The notes below the pieces were generated by a model. The model worked only from the letters and a program-made list of their open reading frames with translations. It searched no databases and had not been told where the DNA came from. This document shows, piece after piece, positions 27,987-38,700 of a stretch of DNA of 64,000 nucleotides. A program made the position numbers and the translations under genes. Source of the DNA: Sipunculus nudus (taxonomy: Eukaryota > Annelida > Sipuncula > Golfingiida > Sipunculidae); assembly GCA_026874595.1 (NCBI GenBank), contig CM049306.1:46190019-46254018 (forward strand), given 5' to 3'. How positions within the stretch are numbered: the stretch's first letter is position 1; every line of letters begins with the position of its first letter.

Positions 27987-28040
27987 CAGTCTCCTGATGA
28001 TTGCCATGTTTTTAAGCACGAAACCTGCGGGTAGTGACAG
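27987..28040 (+). ncRNA. Hammerhead ribozyme motif (right arm), probably decayed
   Basis: Read on the plus strand: CTGATGA (27994-28000), a degraded stem II TTGC/GCAC (28001-28004 with 28016-28019), then GAAAC. Stem III is ACC/GGT over TGCG, with the cleavage-site A at 28033. Stem I pairs G34-C93, G36-C91, A37-T90 and C38-G89 (last two digits of position), with one mismatch. The stem II pair next to the core is T/C instead of G/C, which should weaken or abolish activity. Confidence 0.75.
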
Positions 28041-28246
28041 TTTTGCATTGATGTTTTTTATGAACTTATTGCAGCTCTACTTTTATGTATCGAGCACTTT
28101 AATCCTAGAATGGCAACCAAACCCATTCAGTAATATATATATATCTATTGACGTGCGCGTTTAGGTCCTAATTACAACCATACATTTCGTATGAGTTTCC
28201 TGCAAACCTACCGCGACTCCTTAAATTGACTCCTGTCCTCCAGATT

Positions 28247-28375
28247 CAGGGGCGGATCAAGGATTTAGGAGACTGGGGGGGGGGGGGGGGGGCGGGAGTT
28301 CCAAAAGAGGTGGACTAATGACAAAACGTAAAAAAAAGGCCTCTGGTTCGGAAAAGGGTGGTCCAGGCCACCTTC
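28247..28375 (+). repeat. Dispersed repeat of the GGCGGATC-CAGGATTTAGGA type, copy 2
   Basis: GGGGCGGATCAAGGATTTAG, a G18 run (28275-28292), GGACTAATGACAAAA and GGAAAAGGGTGGTCCAGGCC parallel the copy at 25424-25580. The homopolymer here is G where copy 1 has C, so the long run seems to be an independent expansion. Confidence 0.6.
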
Positions 28376-29002
28376 AGACTGTCCTCGGAGTACTTTCCTG
28401 TCGTTTACCCGTACCCTCTTTAAAATCTCACCTCGCAAACATTCCGAAACCACTCATGGAGGATGCCATTTCATGTATAGACTTAAACGTGGATTTTGCA
28501 GGTAGGAATTAAGGAGTATACCAGTAGTACGTTCAATATACCATAGCCCCTTCAAGGATTCAACTCTGATAGGTTTTTTCGTGTTTATTGTTATGTCCTC
28601 AGGATTTAACTGTTTTTGACCTTTACCTATATCTGAGGCCTCACTGTGCCTCCGAGAAGATTTAGTTTTTGCTCAGGGAAGATCAAGACCTGAGTATATC
28701 TTCATTGTACTTGTGGATATAGTTCTTCATGCCGGCCCTAAAGGCCTGGCTAATGCAGCGTGAGGTTTTGTTTAGAGACCATTTTCCAATTCAGTTGAGC
28801 TTACAATAATAACTGCAGGTGTCCAGAGGTTTTATTTTAAAAAAGGCATTGCAAAAACAAACCCCAAAACCCTATATACAACCAGACTTTGAAAAAGGAG
28901 CTATATAGGGGTTTATCACGGAAAACCTATATATGGCAGTGTTGGTTTATGTATAATATCGGGACGTTTTCGCAATACCGTACTTCCGGTATGTGTGACC
29001 AC
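28376..29002. other. No gene recognised
   Basis: Unassigned sequence between two repeats. Confidence 0.5.
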
Positions 29003-29185
29003 AGTCGCTCGAATCCCTATTTGTGGTTGTGTTTTTATCAAGAGATGGACTATGCTCTATATGGGTATACAGATGTGCTTTACGAAGTATGTACTTCATA
29101 CGGAGATGGCATGTATCACTATAGAGGTGTAATATGCACTATTTCTCCTATATATTTCCCCCCTGAAATAGGGATTCGAGCGACT
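29003..29185. mobile_element. Short MITE-like element with perfect 20-bp inverted ends
   Basis: AGTCGCTCGAATCCCTATTT (29003-29022) is the exact reverse complement of 29166-29185. The interior is 143 bp and has no coding potential; it contains a small palindrome near 29085-29100. Immediate flanks are similar (ACCAC and CACCAA), so the true termini may lie a few bases further out. No clear target duplication is visible, and the superfamily is not assigned. Confidence 0.7.
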
Positions 29186-30849
29186 TTGGTGTGACCTTTG
29201 ACCTGTTTCTTGAATTCCTCCTCGTTAAAATTATCTGCCTGCGGAGGAGGTCGTGTTACCATGGTGATGGTGCAGATAGATGTGCGAGGAAGTGAATGGA
29301 ATGAGAACTTGAGTTTTTGAGTTTTCATAAATTCATGGACGTCTTGCCAGGCGATCTTCTCTTTCGTCTTATTTGTTACTTCATTGTTCGTTTCTCTCTT
29401 CTTTCTGCGGGCCAGTCAGACTTTTCTTTCAAACATAATCGCAAGTTCTTCTTTTCATTTTAAGTCATTTCAGGCTTCTATTTGGGAACCAAAGAAATGA
29501 ACCATTGGAAAGAAACAAGATAGTTTGCTTGGAAGAAATTTTTTCTTTTCTTTTACCTTTTCTTTCTTGTCTTTAAAATGCCATCAGCTCCACTCCACAG
29601 TCTTAATGGTACAGCTGTTTACCCAGCGTCCCCTGATTTCGCATCTGAACTGTAGTCAACTGTTCCTTTAAGCAGGGTGCCATTTGAGAAGACATTTTCT
29701 CGAAGAAATTCCTTGATTTCTTTTTCTTTTATGTACCCCTTTTTTATCCTGAGGTTGCAAAGAAATACACAATCATGCGAAAGGGGAGTTGTAGAAACCC
29801 TGTTATTCACGTAAACAAACGAAACTGGTTAAATTGTAAAACACTATCGAAGCCTGGAAACCGGATATAAGGAAGTGATATTTCCTTTAAATTTTCTTAT
29901 ATTTATGACGCACCATTATATTCCATAAAGAACCTTAAATCTGAGTTATGCAAACCCGTATCACGGAAGTCAGAGGGTTCCGTTCTACTGAACGTATTCT
30001 TTTAGTTTTTAAAAATTTAACTGTATATTGTTGAGCGAAGGAGATAAGCGATTTGATTAGTCTGTCAAATGTTTACTACTATCCATATATGTCCCTACTT
30101 GTGAGAATTTACCTTATCGTACTTTGTTTTTCGTTAGATAATATCTTTGGTGTCCGGTTAAGAGAACTTTTAGATACGGCAGTCTCCGAATGTTACTCAT
30201 GCGTACCCTGGTAAGATGCAAAAGAATGGTCGAAAAGATACATAGGCTGTATATGTTAGAAAAGCCGGTAGTTCCGACGTAGCTTAAATCAAATGATTGA
30301 ATCTGAAGATAGCGTGCAAGGCAGAATTGCATCCGAAAATGTGAAAATAGTCAAAATATTCTGCATAATATAGGACTTTGTCTTTCAATTTTGTGCACTT
30401 TGATACGCATGTTAATGTTTTTTGTCAAATTGTTGGACGCACCTGACTAGGCCGGCTGAAGCTGCTTTGGCTTTCTGTGGATTATGGCATCAGCAGAAGC
30501 AGGGTAAAATTATCAGAGATTAAGACACAAAGTCTGAAAATCAACAGACTTCGGACAAAACATTTTTATCTTGATAAAATTATTTAAATTGGTGTGGCAT
30601 TTGCGGTTTATGTTAGCCATACTAAGTTCGTGATAAATCGAGACTTGTCAACATGTTCTTGTGGAAATGAGAAAGAGACAGGGAAATAAGATTTTGTTTA
30701 AGGGGTAACAACAGATTTTGCTAAATAGTATTTAACATACAGGCTCTTTAAGGATGACATATAAGGAAAACTTATAAGACCACGTGACCGTGATCACATG
30801 AGACAAGGTTTCTCGTTGGTTGGCAATCACACTTCCACTGAGAAGGAGA
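29186..30849. other. No gene recognised; 3' flank of the CPEB gene
   Basis: Intergenic sequence with frequent CpG. A T-rich CTTTTC tract lies near 29400-29580. No exon of a convergent gene is seen. The GU-rich element for the CPEB poly(A) site is at 30826-30840. Confidence 0.5.
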
Positions 30850-30867
30850 GTGAACTTTTTTCAAATA

Positions 30868-30873
30868 TTTATT
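30868..30873 (-). terminator. Distal polyadenylation signal AATAAA
   Basis: TTTATT on the plus strand reads AATAAA on the minus strand. About 30 nt further along transcription, at 30826-30840, the minus strand is GU-rich (GTGGAAGTGTGATTG), as expected of a downstream element. Cleavage would fall near 30845-30855. The switch from CpG-poor to CpG-rich sequence occurs at the same place, which supports this as the end of the transcription unit. Confidence 0.7.
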
Positions 30874-31034
30874 TCAAAGGAACTAGTACACAAAGTGTGA
30901 AAGCCATTAACTGGAAAAGGGAAGAACAAATGTGATGAACTATAAAATGTGTAGAAATTGTAGGGGATAGAATATGGAAATAATATCTCAGATGGAAAAT
31001 TTCATAATGTGAATCAAAAGTGGAAAGCACAAAT

Positions 31035-31040
31035 TTTATT
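31035..31040 (-). terminator. Alternative AATAAA signal
   Basis: A second AATAAA on the minus strand lies about 165 nt upstream of the distal one. No clear GU-rich element follows it, so it is a weaker candidate for the mRNA end. Confidence 0.35.
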
Positions 31041-34000
31041 CAAAAACTTAGAAACACTCGAGCTGTTGAAACGGTCTTAACAAAAATAACTAAGAAAACT
31101 CCCCACGTACAAAATGTAGTTCTGCTATGAAAATGTTGGTCAATATGTGATACAGATCTATACTTTACACATACCAAATCCAACAACCACTTTGATAACT
31201 CAAGGATGAGCAAATGTAGAAAAATGGATTAAAGTCTATCTATGAAACCTACAAAAATTTATCTATTCCAAAAATAATTATAACAGAAAATAATTCCAGT
31301 ATGGTCAACATAACATTCTCTGCACAGAACATAATACTGTGTATCACACATACACAAACTCATAAATATGTTTCATAAATAGACTGGACAACCTATAATA
31401 GATACACAGGTTAATTAAGTTAATTTATGCAAAACTTCCAACACATACAAACATTTCCCAAACTGGATACAATAAATATACCAAATGCTAAAATGCTAGG
31501 CATACAAAGTCTATATTTGATGCCCGTCAAATGGAACATGATAAATCAATCAAAACGCCTTACCATGGAATCTTATCATTAGCTAAATACAATCAGAAAA
31601 TACAATTTCCTAAAATTTGAATTGTGAGGTACAATGAATGCAGATATATAATGTACAAATTGTGCAGATGCTATTCTTTTAATTTTTTTTTTCATTAAAA
31701 TACTGCACACACCATAACATGCATAAAGCGCTTGTACCACCCACCAGTATCACAAGCTATTTGTGTGTGGCTAATAAGACTGATATTAATCACACATGAC
31801 GTACAACACCACAAACCATCTATACACTTTATCACACCAGGAATTACATAGACTTCATGGTAATATGCAAGCGTCCAGGATTGTGCCAAGGGGTGTGGTA
31901 GATTTGGAGAGAAGATGACTATTTAGATGGCTGTATATATCTTCTATAATATAATGTAAGTATTATGTGTCAAGCAAAGGCAAAATATATCATCCTAATA
32001 ATGTAAACAAGCACAACGCGTAACAGTGACAAGAGTGAAAGAGAAGAAAAAGTGCACCATTCCGGGGATTAAAATCCACCGCAGTCTTCCAAGACTGACT
32101 GACTGATCTCCCACTATTTGGGATATGGGGAGAGAGAAACAACGCAACATGCAGTACACACAACACAACAACTCACACACCCAGCTGTATATAACAACAG
32201 TGGATCAACAACAGATTCACACATCCCATTAAAAAACCTCGGGTTTCTGAGATGACCCTTCTCACATATCACCTAGACACACCCTGGGTTAATTTTCCAC
32301 ACAATGTCAGCCTGTAACAGACTCTGTATATACCCTATTGTCAATAAGCTGCCCTGTTTAAGGATGCCACAATATAACCAGTTACCATCAGTACTAGTCC
32401 ATACAGTGTCCACAGTCATTCAAAACCTGTGCACAATCTATTGGCTTAACATGATTTAAGCACATCAACCAGTCTGTAGGGTTCACAATGTAAATGGTAA
32501 ATATAAATACTAACAGCTGGTAATTAGTAGCACCAGCCCTAAGTTTACAAAATTTACACAATAAACAACACATCTGTGACTGGTACAAATTGGAAAGACT
32601 ATGTATTACTATGTATGAAACTTGGTGGCAGTGGCCTCGAGTAAAGTTTACAAGCTGCTGGATGTAGTATCAAGTGTGTATTCAAATGGTATCAAAAGGT
32701 CAAAAGTGCAAATGCCCATTATTCATGCGTAAAGGCAATTACGAACATCATATTCAGTAATACATCATAAACTCCAAGCCAGTCTACGGTTTATTGTGCT
32801 TTGTGAGCTTGACTTTTTGGGATATGCACACGATTCATATGTTTCATATTCTATTTCTGAGATATGACACAACAATACCAGTAATAATATATAAAGAGTA
32901 CCCTTAGCAAAAGGGTGAAATATCCAAAAAGTATGGGGGAAAACTCACTCTATCACCAATTTCCCTTCAACGCAATATGCATTGAGATGCACTCTTCCAT
33001 ACAAGTTGGAAATTCACAAATATAATGTAACCAATTATATACACATAAGCTCAATTCAACAAATATGAAGTGCTAACAAAAGTAATCAATCTAGTATCCA
33101 AGCCTCTATTTTATATCAAATGAATTTTGATGAAAAATTGAGACAATTGTAAAAAATATGAAAATGTAACCAAAATGGAATAATGTAAAACTGCTACTGA
33201 CTCTGTACTTGCACACAATAAATAATTTCACACACAGTCCACACTAAACTTTTTCATGTAAGCGGCAACTACATGTTAACTGTTCTATAAAAAAGGATTT
33301 TCTAAAAGCATGCCCAGTGACATAGTGAGTCTGAAATAAAGCCCAGTCTGTCCGGACATTGTGCAATGAAAGGTGAAAGGCTTTATGTGTATCAACGGTA
33401 GACGCTATGATGTATCTGAAGAATGGTATGGCATTTTATACAATAATTTCATGAGTGAACACAGCCAAGGGGCTTGTTAATCAAATGACTTTAAAAAAAA
33501 GTACTGTAATGGTGATAATATGATTAAAAAATGCTAGGTAGTGACCCAGCACCACCTGTTGAAATTCTGTTTAATGTTAGTGCAAAATAAGTGATTATAA
33601 CAAATGCTTTGAACTGTCAGGGTGTGACTACCAGCAGTAGTGATATATCAAATGTATAATATATCTACTGATGGTAAGCCCACGCATTTGTCTTTTGATG
33701 TGCACAGATGTACAGTTAATTACTTGTAAATAGGTTAGGCAACAGGATGGCACAGGGTATGGCACACGCTAAGCCAAATCCTAAAAAGGTGTGTCTATCT
33801 ACACAAGCTTAATAAATAAGCCAGCCCTGCCAAGTTAAACACAGACACTGTTAAGAAAACTATCAAACATATATAAATCACTATTGTGCATATAGGACTG
33901 AAAAATCCAACTCTGGTGTGGTAGACATAAAAGACAGGCTTGGCCTAGACTTTTTTTTATCTTTTATATTAAATGTATAAAAAATTTGGCAATTTCATGG

Positions 34001-34250
34001 TCACAAGAATAATGTATGATAAAACTGGGTTAAAAAAAAATAGTTGGCCATCAACACTTCATAGAATTCACATAAGCACTGTAATACGTTTGAATATGAT
34101 ACAAATTCTTACACCCAATCACCCGTACCGTAAGTATGGGAGTCAATATGAAAAGCATACCTCTTCAAACACGAGAAGAGGTCATTTTAAAAACACTAGC
34201 ATCACCAAGTGGCTGGTTCACAAACTAAATTCTTGGGATAGCACACACTA

Positions 34251-34288
34251 TAACAATGTTCATCCACCTGAAAGTGGAAACATTGTTA
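34251..34288 (-). other. Stem-loop in the 3'UTR
   Basis: TAACAATGTT (34251-34260) pairs perfectly with AACATTGTTA (34279-34288). An inner CCAC/GTGG helix (34264-34267 with 34274-34277) sits behind a small asymmetric internal loop, and the terminal loop has six bases. It is too short for a microRNA precursor. It could be a structured 3'UTR element or chance. Confidence 0.5.
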
Positions 34289-34515
34289 TTTAAGCACTCA
34301 TTTCCTAATGATTTTTACCCATCATAATCCCTTATTTTCATAATTAACAAAAAAAAGTCTCCTATTTGTAATGCTTAACTCAGACCTGAGGCAATGATTT
34401 TCAGGTTTTCTTAGCTTGCTGATCTGTGCTACCCAAAGCATATAGTTTCCATATACATCCACTTGGTGACGCTAGTTCATAGCATTCACCTTTGGAAATG
34501 GTAAATTACATAATA

Positions 34516-35120
34516 TATTTACAAGATACGCAAGTCACTAACACAGTCTCCACAACATATGCAAAATAACGTGCCTTAGGTTAAACATGCTTCAGTGTAG
34601 GTGACATTTACAATATTATTTCATGTCTGCAGTAAAAAGTTATTAAATCTACAATATAAAAATTGCACCAATAAGTAATGGATACAAAAAAGACCCCAAA
34701 ACCAGTAACAAAATGATAACACAGTCATTATTAAAACTATTTGCCCAGCCTGATGTATCTGTTGCGGTGTCACATTGCATAAAACTCCTTTCTCTCAGCA
34801 CCAGGCTCGTCTTTTGTAACAGACCACAGAAACTTGGGTTCATCTACGACTAGATGAAACTCATCTGAGTTGAGTCTGCGAGTTTTGTATTAAAATGTAG
34901 CTGTATGCAAATTATCAGATTTCTATTTTTTTTACAAATTCCTTACAAAATGATTGTCAAAGGCCCTGCAATAGGCCCATTATTAAATTTATATACACCG
35001 ATTTTAGGAGTATCTACATAAAATGAGCTGGTAAAAATGATGAAAAGTTGTAATGAAATGCATTGTATAGTGAAAGCATTTAGGGTTGTGAAATTTCATT
35101 GGAATAAAAAACTATCTACA
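34516..35120 (-). promoter_or_regulatory. Cluster of four Pumilio-type motifs with adjacent CPE-like motifs
   Basis: UGUANAUA occurs on the minus strand at 34516-34523 (UGUAAAUA), 34990-34997 (UGUAUAUA), 35011-35018 (UGUAGAUA) and 35113-35120 (UGUAGAUA). Two of these sit beside UUUUAU: at 35018-35023, where the motifs share a base, and at 35104-35109. Two further Pumilio-type motifs lie at 33036-33043 and 33796-33803. PUF proteins bind this octamer and act with CPEB on shared targets. Binding here is inferred from sequence only. Confidence 0.45.
34662..34668 (-). promoter_or_regulatory. miR-92 family seed match in 3'UTR
   Basis: The minus strand reads GTGCAAT here, complementary to nucleotides 2-8 of miR-92 (seed AUUGCAC), a microRNA found across bilaterians. 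It lies about 880 nt after the stop codon. A UUUUAU motif directly follows it at 34656-34661. Vertebrate CPEB2, CPEB3 and CPEB4 3'UTRs are reported to carry miR-92 sites. Whether this site is functional is inference; a single 7-mer can occur by chance. Confidence 0.45.
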
Positions 35121-35288
35121 AATCTTTCAATATATAATTAGAGGGATGGGGTTTATCTACCAGATCAACTATGGAAATAAATTAGTATTCAACTTTATAC
35201 AGCAGAGTCTTTGGCATAATGAGATCATGTGTACATCAAGTGTTGGCGAATCTTCAGCACAAAAATATCTATCACAACACCAGTATTT

Positions 35289-35294
35289 TTTATT
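35289..35294 (-). terminator. Possible proximal AATAAA signal (short 3'UTR form)
   Basis: An AATAAA on the minus strand about 255 nt after the stop codon could produce a short-UTR isoform lacking the six Pumilio-type motifs and the miR-92 match. The hexamer is common by chance in AT-rich DNA, so use of this site is speculative. Another such hexamer is at 32790-32795. Confidence 0.3.
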
Positions 35295-35549
35295 TTGGGT
35301 CCAGTTCAAACCGACCTTCAATGCAAGTGTCTACCTGAATGATGAACTGTACGAACTGCAGTATGATGACCTAGCTGTGGGCATTATTCAAGATCCGCTA
35401 CTGGGTGCCGCTTCACTGCCGAGTGCCAGTCATCAAAAAATGTCACAGCTTTGGTTCACAAAGTGAGGTACAATATGCTGAGGTGAATAAAAATTGCCTA
35501 CAATTTCCTAAGGGGCTAGGAGGGGATGACAGAAAACTACTGCATTGAC

Positions 35550-35777
35550 CTAGCACCAGCGGAACGGCACCGCACGCGGGCGGTCGGCTCCTTCCTTGAC
35601 CAGCGGCTTGTGGTACTCGCGGCCCGGGCGAGAGTGAATCTGCGCCCAGCAGTACTCACAGTAGTACTGCAGGCAGGTCACATTTGCACAGAAGAATGGA
35701 GCAAATTTTCCCCCGCAGCGTGCGCCCTGGCACTCGTCACACATCTGGTCATCAAGTACATAAGGCTTCACCTCAAC
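35550..35777 (-). CDS. CPEB2/3/4: CPEB2/3/4-class protein, terminal exon with ZZ-type zinc domain and stop
   Basis: This terminal coding segment encodes 75 residues from VEVKPYVLDDQMCDEC to AVPFRWC, followed by TAG at 35550-35552. It is the cross-brace ZZ-type zinc-binding domain of CPEB proteins. Candidate zinc ligands within the exon are C13, C16, C21, C30, C35, C40, C43, H48 and H56. The pattern CDECQGARCGGKFAPFFC followed by YYCEYCWAQIHSR is diagnostic. The acceptor is a T-rich tract ending TTTTTCAG next to 35777, and the exon starts in phase 0. In the family this domain helps position RNA and contacts sumoylated or other partner proteins. One small oddity is that the last residue is Cys, where the vertebrate proteins I remember end in Asn after FRW. 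A 3'UTR of about 4.7 kb follows. Confidence 0.98.
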   Translation of the reverse strand, partial: VEVKPYVLDDQMCDECQGARCGGKFAPFFCANVTCLQYYCEYCWAQIHSRPGREYHKPLVKEGADRPRAVPFRWC

Positions 35778-38700
35778 CTGAAAAACACAAAAGGTATATG
35801 TGGTAAATAAGATACTTATCTTGATCATCACATCTTGATTATTTATGTGCTGAAGTGAGTTAACAAAATTCTATAACCAGTGTAAGCTGACAGTCAGGAC
35901 TGATTTTTAATTGATTTATGTACACTAGCAGTACACCCTTAATTCAGGCACGCCACATCCATGATTTAGTGTGCCCACAAAAGAGCAGTTCCCCATGTGT
36001 GGTTCATTTTTTTGTGGAGTCAGGAAAAATAAAAGGAGAGTACTCTAAGGACAGTCTGAAGGTGGGAATTTATCTGTGTAGTCTTTTGTTGCCAAAGACT
36101 TGTTTCTTCCAAGTAGAAGCTGGAGGGACGCTCTTCAGGTGATCTTGCCATCATCCACAAATCATAGGATATGAGACATGGGATTGTGCAAGTCCTCTGC
36201 CACTGGTGTACACTGTATGTCTGTAGGACAACACAGTAATACATGTGGAAAAGATGCCTGAGGAACATACCACGTACAAATCATGACAACTCTTGACTTG
36301 GCGTTATACAACAGTTCATGTGATAAGTACTTAAACTCAGGGATCTGTAACTGAATATTTGGGAAGGTTCTTCTGTTTATACATGATTGGTGAACCCACA
36401 TATACTAAGGGAGATACTATGAAGCAGGGCAAGAAACTTATTATATAAATATCAAAAAAGACCTACACTTCTGTAGTTTATTGTATAATTAATCTCAGAT
36501 CTGACAATTTGGGACCACCCTATATACACAGACAGATGGCGCCAGACTCTGGACTGTACAAGATAAATGAAAGAAATAGAATAAAGATTTCTGTAAGCTC
36601 TGGTACCATTACAATATGAATCAAGGAGATATTCCTCTGGGCAGTGAGCCAACAAAACAGATGACCATAAGCCAGCCACAAATGATTTTTTGATGATCAA
36701 TGAATGTATCCCAAGATGCATTGCCTCTGACATCAAAGGTTTCCTTACGAAGCACCAACAAGGGACCTGAGAAGATGAAGTTGAGTTTCCACTAATAGTT
36801 ATCTGTCTGCCACTCCTTATAAAACCTGTAATACCCCTGTGTTTCCTTGAGCTCAGTGCTGGCTGCACAGATTAGATTACCTGCTGAATTACAGCACCCT
36901 GGCCTAACACATAGAGACTTTTTCTCTGAACCATAATTAGCAGTGAGTTGGTGTTTGATTGGTATAACTGCCAGTTGTAGTTTTGCTCTTAGTGGATCAA
37001 TTCCTTCTACTATGGAAGTAACTTGTATTTTGTGAGATATCACAAACTAACATTAATACAATTACCAATGGTGAATGGATTATCTACTCAAGTCTTCCCT
37101 CTTATCCTTGTGTCCAATTATGCCTTATTTTAACATAAGTAGAAGCATTAATTGTTACTGGTAAGTTTGGGGAATTTATGTGATATCCTGTTAGCCTTAA
37201 CCAAGCATCTATTTTCCAGACTATTCTTGATGTCATGAATCATATCTATATCAACATCATCACAGCAAATAAGTGGTATCATTTCAAACTTTCTCCCCAA
37301 AATAATACTGACAGCAATAGAATGCACATCATTACCTATGCCAAGATATTATGTTTTCACTTGTGTATGTTTGTTGCTTTGTTTGTTGTCTACATAATAA
37401 TACAAAAGACACTGAACCAACTTCATGAAACTTTGGGAGAGGGTAAGGGTTGAACATTAACCAGGGTAGACACAATCAAATTCAGGTACTGATCTGGATA
37501 AGGGACAAATCCAGTGTTTTCCTTGGCACTCTCCTGAATGAGCTTCTAGTTAAAAAGGGTTTTTACAAACTTCTACATAATATATCCTTACCAATATAAC
37601 TGAAGCAGAGAGGAATTAATGCTCCTAATGAAATGAGTATAAACCAAACTGGAAAGCAATTAATTGATTGTTCAGCTTGGAACCGCATGTTATATATGGT
37701 ACTGTTTATTTTATGAACTGAATTTCACCATGATACAGTTAATGGATGACATGTTACTATGAGATATTGTTATTTAATATATTTACAGAAAACATTGAAC
37801 ATGACCATACAGAGATCAATTTTTTATAAATTATTATATTCATTTTAACAGCCTGTCTCATAATTAATAATTTATGAACTACAGCTATGAATGAACACTC
37901 ATGTTGTAGGTGATAGGTACAAATGGAAAATAAATGGTTCAATAAAATGATACAGTATCAAATCCAAGCACAGCTCGTGTTTAGAGCAACTGATATCTAG
38001 TTTTGTACTGATAAGTGGATGCCAGCACAGAATGTACAAGCTAAGGAAGACAGGATGTTTAAATGAGATACCACCCATAATAATGTTTTATGTGCCAGGG
38101 TCAGGATGGCTACCAAACACACTATTAACGCAGTGTGTTTGCTGTCAGCTTTGGGCACCTTTCCCAATTAAGCCCTCAGTCAGTACAGCTAAGGTAAGCA
38201 GATTACATGGCCTAAATGCACAGCCCTGGTAACTATACACCTGGTGACTCTATATCTACCTGGTCAACTTTTATCATAAATCAAACCCCCTTAGCCCGTC
38301 TAGCCCTGCTGGATCCCTCTGTTATGGCTACTTCCGCCTCCCCGATATATAAGACTAGGGGCCCTGCTGCCCCGTGGCTAAGGAGTCTCAGGTTATGTTA
38401 GTCAAGTGCTGCTTGTTCTGATCTTTCAGGCTATTCATCTTGTAGTCGTGTTACAAACTAAAGTTTTGTTATTGACCAAACCATCGTAGAGCATGGCTTA
38501 ACTGAACTTGGGACTATCAAAACAGAAGGAGAAATTGCTAAATGTAGAGTACAGGAGAGGTATACAAACTTATCACGGACGCTGCAGCTCCAGGCAGACA
38601 AACATGCAGCATCTCAAGTGTCACTGACTGCAGGTAACAAGCCCCTCATCCAGCTGTGACTTATCAACTGGCTACAGGAACTACCACCCTTACCTGTGTT

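Larger units (their letters stand above)
27548..28095. mobile_element. Penelope-like retroelement remnant: inverted terminal repeats around an ORF fragment
   Basis: Two arms of about 170 bp (27548-27720 and 27885-28095) are inverted copies of each other with scattered mismatches. Landmarks are GTAGAGCTGCAATAAGTTCA (left edge; its reverse complement closes the right arm), GCAGGTTTCGTGCTTA, and GTGTGAGATTATTTACGG at the inner edges. Each arm contains a hammerhead ribozyme core. The 165-bp centre encodes a basic peptide resembling the start of Penelope-like element proteins. Hammerhead motifs in the terminal repeats of these elements are established. AT runs border both outer ends (27535-27549 and 28134-28144). 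No reverse transcriptase or endonuclease domain is left, so it is a short dead copy. Confidence 0.75.
30850..35549 (-). other. Long 3'UTR of the CPEB2/3/4 gene
   Basis: The stretch below the stop codon is T-rich on the minus strand, has no competing exon, and is CpG-poor like the rest of the gene. It runs to a credible poly(A) site near 30.85 kb, giving about 4.7 kb of 3'UTR; long 3'UTRs are typical of CPEB2-4 genes. On the minus strand it carries six UGUANAUA Pumilio-type motifs (33036, 33796, 34516, 34990, 35011, 35113), one miR-92 seed match (34662-34668) and CPE-like UUUUAU or UUUUAAU motifs. The CPE-like motifs include 30942, 33287, 33977, 34019, 34656, 34779, 35018, 35104 and 35487. Open frames in this stretch, such as a 106-codon frame on the plus strand at 35146-35466, run antisense or have no family resemblance. 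The exact 3' end needs transcript data; shorter forms are possible. Confidence 0.8.

Noticed and set aside
29119-29328. Minus-strand peptide with a plausible-looking composition (FNEEEFKKQVKGH)
   Set aside because: It overlaps the MITE at 29003-29185, has no partner exons, and no family is recognised.
35146-35466. 106-codon plus-strand frame
   Set aside because: It is antisense to the CPEB 3'UTR and resembles no protein.
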